DNA of 24,009 nucleotides. Source: Dimargaris cristalligena. Taxonomy: Eukaryota; Kickxellomycota; Dimargaritomycetes; Dimargaritales; Dimargaritaceae. The stretch covers positions 1-24,009 of the forward strand of contig JANBQC010000437.1 in assembly GCA_027576995.1 (NCBI GenBank). The letters are read 5' to 3'. The translations under genes were made by a program, and so were the position numbers. Positions 19,287 to 24,009 of this stretch are shown piece after piece. The notes under the pieces are model-generated. The model was not told the origin of the DNA. It saw only the letters and a program-made list of their open reading frames with translations, and did not search any database. The stretch's first letter is position 1, and every line of letters starts with the position of its first letter.

Positions 19287-20100
19287 AAATCTAAGTTGGG
19301 TGCTGTTTGGGATGCTGTAGGGATTGAAAGAGCGTGTATGTATTGTTCGTAGTGGGGTGGAATAGACACTGCCACCGCAGAGGGATTGATGGAGAGGGGG
19401 GGTTATTATACATCCCCTAACCTTGTAGAAGTGTGTGGAAAGCTCTAAAGTGATTTAGGGCACATCTCTTCTCTTCTAGGGCTTTCTCTTCCTTCCCCCT
19501 CCGCTTGTTTATTTTTTTGTTGAAAACACGTTACCTTACATTGCTAAGAATATAATAAACAATCGTTTCTGATAAATAGCCCAGCCTTGCCAACTAATCA
19601 TTTAATAGCTGTCAGCTGAATTCGCATCAAGCAATTAGATTGGAAATGGCCTCTAGAAACTGCCTAGAGGTGAAATGACAGGGCCCATTAAACCAAATGG
19701 GGGATCTAGTCGCCCATGGGGAAGGTGTACTTTCACCTATGGATTATGTATAACTATTTACCCTTTACTACATTAGTGCATGCAAGTTCCTGTTTTTTTG
19801 ATAGAGTAATTCGGTTAACAAGAGGCCAGCCGGCTGGTCCGTGTTTTATTGATCACATATATAGGATAATCAGCTAATTGGGTAGATAAGGAGGACGAGT
19901 AATAGAAAGGAAACAATGTGTTGGACACAGAGAGTATGATTAACATTGAATAGGACTTAATGCAAGAGTTTGTCCATTGGGTTATAAAACCCGAAGTTGG
20001 CGAGCAAGCCCAGGAAGGGTAGTGGATCAATGGGAGGCAGGCAGGGGAGAGAAGACGCGATAACAAGGCAAGGAAGAGCTATAGGCGTATTATAAAAATA
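19287..20100. other. Convergent intergenic region eRF3 / LPMO
   Basis: About 810 bp with no coding frame of note. Likely 3' UTRs of both genes: ATAATAAAC at about 19552 on the plus strand suits eRF3 poly(A), and A/T-rich sequence lies at 20083-20100 just after the LPMO stop on the minus strand. A cluster of inverted repeats occupies 19649-19738 (listed separately). Confidence 0.5.
19649..19738. repeat. Cluster of nested inverted repeats
   Basis: CCTCTAG (19650-19656) pairs with CTAGAGG (19664-19670) over a 7-nt loop. AGGTGAAA (19668-19675) pairs with TTTCACCT (19731-19738), enclosing CCCATT (19684-19689) paired with AATGGG (19696-19701) and the palindrome CCCATGGG (19713-19720). Such density suggests a folded RNA in the eRF3 3' flank or a remnant of a small inverted-repeat element. 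The first and second stems overlap and so are alternatives. Confidence 0.4.
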
Positions 20101-21282
20101 CTATTCCTTCTTGCTTTTCTTGGTGCTCTTTTCGGACTCCTCGCTCTCCGTTTCGTCACTCTTTCCCTTGGTACCCTTCTTAGAGCTGCTACTGTCTTCG
20201 GAGCTCTCTTCACTCTCGCTGCTGCTGTCTTCGGAGCTCTCTTCACTCTCGCTGCTACTGTCTTCGGAGCTCTCTTCACTCTCGCTGCTACTGTCTTCGG
20301 AGCTCTCGTCCATCGAAGTGTCAGTGGAACTTGTGTCGCTCTTCTTGCTACTGGACGTACTGTCGCTACTCTCGCTATCCGTCGTCTCGGCAATTGTCGT
20401 ATCGCCGTCCGCATCGGCACTGGTGGAATTTCCGGCGGCTGAACCGGCCCCGGCACTGACCGTATTGCCGTCGAGGGAGGCCACGGTTTCCATTTTATCA
20501 ATGTATTTACAGTCCGCGTACGCCGCCTTGTCGCCCTTCTTACCGACCAGTTCCAACGGGAAAATGCTGCCTTCCCCACCGGTCACTGTATTCCCAGACA
20601 CCGTAATCTGGGGCCGATCGGTGTAGAACTTGGTGTAGTCCTTGCCGTCGGCAAACTCATTGATCACAATGGCCTGCGTTTTGCCGCCGTGGGTAAAGGC
20701 GAAATTAAAGATGGCCAGGGGCGGACCGGTGAACGAAGTGGCCGTCGCACCGTTAATGACCACCCGCATACAGTTCCAATAGAATTCCCGGAACCCTTCC
20801 TTGTTCACCCACGTCCACGAGATGAGCATATTGCCGCCCGGCAGCGAACTGGGGATGGTGAGCTTGGCGTCGTAATTGCCACCTTCTGTCTTGGCATCCT
20901 CCAGGCAATTGGGTTCGAACTGGAAGGAAACAAACGTTTTACCCCCGTTATACGAGGCGGCCCATTCGCAGTAACCCCCCTTGTGGCTGCCGTGGTTGGC
21001 GAAGACAATCGGGTTGGTGGAGCCCGACTTGTAAGTGGCGGATATCTTGTCGTTGGGCATGGTGCGGCAGACGCCCCCGTTGAGATTGGTCACCCCCTCC
21101 TTATCATTGAACTGGAGCGCTTGGCCCGTCGGTCCAGCGAGAATGTCGTCTTGGCTGCCGAAGCCCTTACAGGCCGGGTTATCGGAGTTCATGATGCAGG
21201 GGGTCCACATGCTGAAATGGGCCCGCACGGGTGCGAGGGCAACCGCTAGCAGAGAGACGGTGGAAAGAAGTCGGAGGGCCAT
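20101..21282 (-). CDS. Secreted AA11-like lytic polysaccharide monooxygenase with acidic Ser-rich tail
   Basis: Copper enzyme predicted to cleave a crystalline polysaccharide oxidatively outside the cell; AA11 enzymes act on chitin. 393 aa, single exon. A signal peptide (residues 1-21, ending APVRA) is followed directly by His22, which becomes the mature N-terminal His of the histidine brace. HKGGYCEWAASYNGGKTF (100-117) matches the AA11 HGGGSC segment, giving H100 as the second brace His. LISWTWVNKEGFREFYWNC (153-171) matches the AA11 TWFN-x-x-GNREMYMNC motif, with Y168 as the axial Tyr. Cysteines at 29, 38, 72, 105, 126 and 171 suit disulfides. After about residue 275 comes a disordered Ser/Glu/Asp/Thr tail with a tandem 11-aa repeat and a Lys-rich end; there is no binding module or GPI signal. 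Substrate is inferred from family only. It could be a related uncharacterised LPMO clade. The TATA run at 21337-21346 lies 55 bp upstream. Confidence 0.85.
   Translation of the reverse strand: MALRLLSTVSLLAVALAPVRAHFSMWTPCIMNSDNPACKGFGSQDDILAGPTGQALQFNDKEGVTNLNGGVCRTMPNDKISATYKSGSTNPIVFANHGSHKGGYCEWAASYNGGKTFVSFQFEPNCLEDAKTEGGNYDAKLTIPSSLPGGNMLISWTWVNKEGFREFYWNCMRVVINGATATSFTGPPLAIFNFAFTHGGKTQAIVINEFADGKDYTKFYTDRPQITVSGNTVTGGEGSIFPLELVGKKGDKAAYADCKYIDKMETVASLDGNTVSAGAGSAAGNSTSADADGDTTIAETTDSESSDSTSSSKKSDTSSTDTSMDESSEDSSSESEESSEDSSSESEESSEDSSSESEESSEDSSSSKKGTKGKSDETESEESEKSTKKSKKE
20185..20307 (-). repeat. 33-nt tandem repeat, ~3.7 copies, in LPMO tail
   Basis: Units start at 20185, 20218, 20251 and 20284 on the plus strand, nearly identical (a single A/G difference in unit 2; the last copy is partial). 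Each encodes the 11-residue unit ESSEDSSSESE. Near-identity at the nucleotide level points to recent duplication by slippage or unequal crossing-over. Confidence 0.92.
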
Positions 21283-21336
21283 GGTGGATATAGTCGGAGG
21301 GTTCGGGAGGAGAGAGAAAGAGGAGAGGAGTGTATG

Positions 21337-21346
21337 TATATATATA
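21337..21346 (-). promoter_or_regulatory. TATA box of the LPMO gene
   Basis: A (TA)5 run about 55 bp upstream of the LPMO ATG on the minus strand, with a purine-rich (pyrimidine-rich in gene sense) leader in between. Distance and sequence fit a core promoter. Confidence 0.5.
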
Positions 21347-21349
21347 CCG

Positions 21350-23084
21350 AAAAGTAATTAAATTGATCGAGCAACCGTTAAGTAAAGCCAAGGACAATCG
21401 CAGATTGCGTGGCGTCGAAATTATAAACCGAAATTATTGGCGGGGCTAGTCAAAATCCAAAGGGGGGTTTTTCTCAGTACCTGCTAATCAGTAGAATAGA
21501 ACAGAGAAAAAAAGCAGATGAATTGCACAATTAGCAGATAGGTGAGAAGTAGGAGAGATGGGGGGTCCGATGGATGAATGAGACTAGTAGAGTGATGGTG
21601 ATTAAAGGACGCCCGACGGCAGTCCTTAAATACTTTCAGGCCCCGGTAATTTGTTCCTTCACAATATTTTTTTAATAAAAGGGAGGGGGGAGCAATGTGA
21701 GTCGGCGAAGGAGCGGCTGGGATATCAGTTGGGAATGCTCTTTCCGAGACCCATGCACCCGATCTGAGCTGTAGATCATTGGTGTATTATCCGACTTTCC
21801 GCTCGCCAAATCAGCGCTAGCTACTCATAATGATTCTCTAGTCGTTGCCGTAGATTAAACGAGGGAATAAGAGGAAAAATATGAAGAAGAGTGAATTAGA
21901 AGACCCCTGCTACAGGGACCCACATCCCAGTCGGCCATTGATGCCCTGTCTGTGACCCTAGGGATTTTCGGCTGGACTAAGGGTGTCGGTCAACTGTGCT
22001 TGCCCCGATCCTCGAAGTAGGCTCGGGCAACCTTGCGGATCTCGTGACTCGTACAAGAAAATTGACTAGTCAACGGCCCATTCAGCCCATCCGCTCAATT
22101 CCTCTCATTTCCCTCTCCCCCCTGCTCTATTCACAATTGTTTCTACGTAAGGGGAAGAGGGAAGAGTTTCACAACATATTCCCATTAAAATGACAAAAAT
22201 AAGTATAGCCTACTCTCCAGTTCCTCCCGGCTTTTTGCCTTATGCTTTTTACTCCGTTTCTGGCCCGCCTTCCGCTTGGAATCAGCGAGGACCCGCCCCT
22301 CCCTGACCAAATCGGGCACTTACATGGATATCCCAACCCCTGTCTTATAATAAAATGTCCGCGAAGCAAAGCGCCCGGGAAATGAAATAGTCCTCCCTTG
22401 CTCCATTTTCTTATCATCCACCCCTGCTATTATTGCCCAATTCACACTATAGTTCCCCCTTTTACTTATTCCCCATCCTTTCGTGGCCACAATTACGCAT
22501 TGCCTACGCAGTGACCCCGAGTCTGACAGAGTTCAATGCGCACCCAATTTTTGCGGCAATTACCACCCAATACCACGGGTGTATTGGGGTTCGAGAGGAG
22601 CCGTGGGCTTAAATTCCAATGGTTTCATACGCCTTGATTTGGATATAACCGTAAGCTCTCTCGAAGTGTACTATGCCGAGATGGATAAACTCAATTTCAC
22701 TAGTATTGATACAATGAGGAAATAACTGTAGGGAGATGATTAAGCTCACTGCGGTGATATGAATTATGTATGGTCTGGCCAATAGAGGAATACTTCATAT
22801 CAATCGGCACTGAATCTGTCAAAAAATAAACCCCGGGTGAAGGTACAGTTCAAACCATTGGGGGAGAATAGCCTAGCCTCAGCTTAGTCTTTTGAGCTCT
22901 AAACATGTAAATATGGGCGTAACAGGGCAACATTGAAGATATTGGAGTCAGTATTAACTCACATTGCCGTGTAGGTATATTACAAGCAATACTATAGGCA
23001 TCTAGGGCAACTAGAAACATGTCTTGTAGAGGGAGGCTTAGAGCTTCGCACCTTTAATAAGGCATGGCCCATGTGTGGAAATCG
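21350..23084. other. Gene-free upstream flank of the LPMO gene
   Basis: About 1.7 kb without a supportable gene. The only open stretch with mixed amino-acid content is 22483-22725 (+), which lacks an in-frame ATG at its start and has no recognised motif. Poly-purine runs (21660-21715) and ordinary CpG frequency are seen up to about 23084. Confidence 0.45.
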
Positions 23085-23974
23085 ACTAGAGTCATTAGAT
23101 AGGAGATATTCAGCTAATTTCTCAGTGGAATATTTAAATAGGGTAAATACATAAATAAAAGGGGTACATTAGTACTATAGTACTGTACTATACCTGCTTA
23201 CTATCAGAACCCCATACCAGAAGGTGGCTTAGAATTGCATATATCCCTGTTGGACCATCTAATCTACCTTAATCTAGCTGGCTTAGATGTCTGACTATAC
23301 ATTCATAGTCCAGGGTTTAGTACTGACCACCAGATAGTACTACACCTTTATTAATTAGTACCATGCCCTGTACCTGATGCTAGTAGCCTATCCTCAGGAC
23401 TCTTAACAGACTGAGTGATAAACCCAGGTGATCAACCTTACTTATATTAAGGTAATACCCCTTTTATCTCCCATACATCAGTCAGTGTAATCTAAGGGAT
23501 TATGGGTAGTAGGTACTATGGTTAATCATATTATCTGTACTGAAGTTGGTGTAACCCTCATTACAGTTAGCTATATAAATCTATCATAAGGAGAGGTTGC
23601 AATAGGTTTTGTGAAAGAGTTGGAGTAGCTGATCAAATATATAGCCAAGGGTTCAGAAATAAATGTAAAACTGGGCTGATCAAGAACTTATTACTATTTA
23701 CATAGAGAGTATGCCTAACTGGTTAAAGTGGCAAGGTCTAGGATTATAAAAACAGTAGTGATATAGAAACAACACTACCCTGTCATATTACTCATAGCAT
23801 GCAAAGCTGGCCTGGTGTTATATACCTGAGAATATCCAAAAGTTGTAAGAATAAATAGCTATGTTATCATTGGATAATGTGATGGATTGTGTATCCTTCA
23901 GCCAGGTGGTATTTCTATCTCAATTACAACTTCATGGATCCCTATTATATTTCTGCTGTTTTCTGACATTTTGG
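23085..23974. repeat. CpG-free A/T-rich block, probable decayed repeat
   Basis: I find no CG dinucleotide between 23084 and the GGCGAAG near 23974. Base composition is about 36-42% G+C, so roughly 30 CpG would be expected. The rest of the window, including intergenic DNA, has CpG regularly. TAGTAC occurs five times in 192 bp (23170, 23178, 23318, 23335, 23356), and 23171-23184 is a perfect 14-bp palindrome. No intact open frame exists. CpG loss is the usual footprint of cytosine methylation and deamination in silenced transposon copies; the element family is not recognisable. Confidence 0.6.
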
Positions 23975-24009
23975 CGAAGTGTATGCTTTTACTACTTGGC
24001 AGGTACCTA

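Noticed and set aside
20079..20626. Long open frames in other frames and on the opposite strand of the LPMO tail
   Set aside because: They follow from the Ser/Glu-coding tandem repeat, which reads through in several frames as Leu/Ser-rich or Arg/Ala/Pro-rich low complexity.
22483..22725. 80-codon open frame in the LPMO upstream flank
   Set aside because: It starts with GTG, has no in-frame ATG until near its end and no recognisable motif. It might be an isolated exon, but I could not find partner exons.

Overview
The window looks like fungal nuclear DNA. It combines short GT-AG introns with CTAAC-type branch sites and intron-poor GC-biased genes. The gene set includes a fungal/plant/bacterial-type histidine biosynthesis isomerase, a pyrroline-5-carboxylate reductase and a secreted AA11-like lytic polysaccharide monooxygenase (LPMO) beside core eukaryotic RNA and translation genes. 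The protein sequences are diverged, an Rpp40-type RNase P subunit is present, and the eRF3 lacks a Sup35-like prion domain. I infer an early-diverging fungus (Zoopagomycota/Mucoromycota-like) rather than a yeast relative, but cannot fix the species.

Layout. 1-2509 (-): SF3B2/SAP145 spliceosomal subunit in four exons. 3122-5066 (+): HIS6 in six exons, divergent from SF3B2. 5067-7081: no convincing gene until a TATA element and a small orphan CDS at 7082-7456 (+). 7457-10349: about 2.9 kb without a supportable gene, ending in a pyrimidine-rich promoter. 10350-11351 (+): PRO3/P5CR. 12307-13659 (+): RPP40-like RNase P/MRP subunit, convergent with a pentatricopeptide-repeat-like protein with a likely mitochondrial presequence at 13934-16420 (-). 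17559-19286 (+): eRF3 (SUP35), divergent from the PPR gene. 20101-21282 (-): AA11-like LPMO with a repetitive acidic Ser/Glu tail, convergent with eRF3. 21283-24009: no gene. The last ~890 bp contain no CpG at all, which suggests a methylated, decayed repeat.

The genes do not form one pathway or cluster. SF3B2 (splicing), RPP40 (tRNA/rRNA processing), eRF3 (termination) and the PPR protein (mitochondrial RNA) are housekeeping. HIS6 and P5CR serve histidine and proline synthesis, and the LPMO is a secreted enzyme. I found no new multi-gene system. The points most worth a second look are the CpG desert, the tandem-repeat tail of the LPMO, the overlapping PAM2 motifs of eRF3, the orphan small gene and the inverted-repeat cluster near 19.7 kb.
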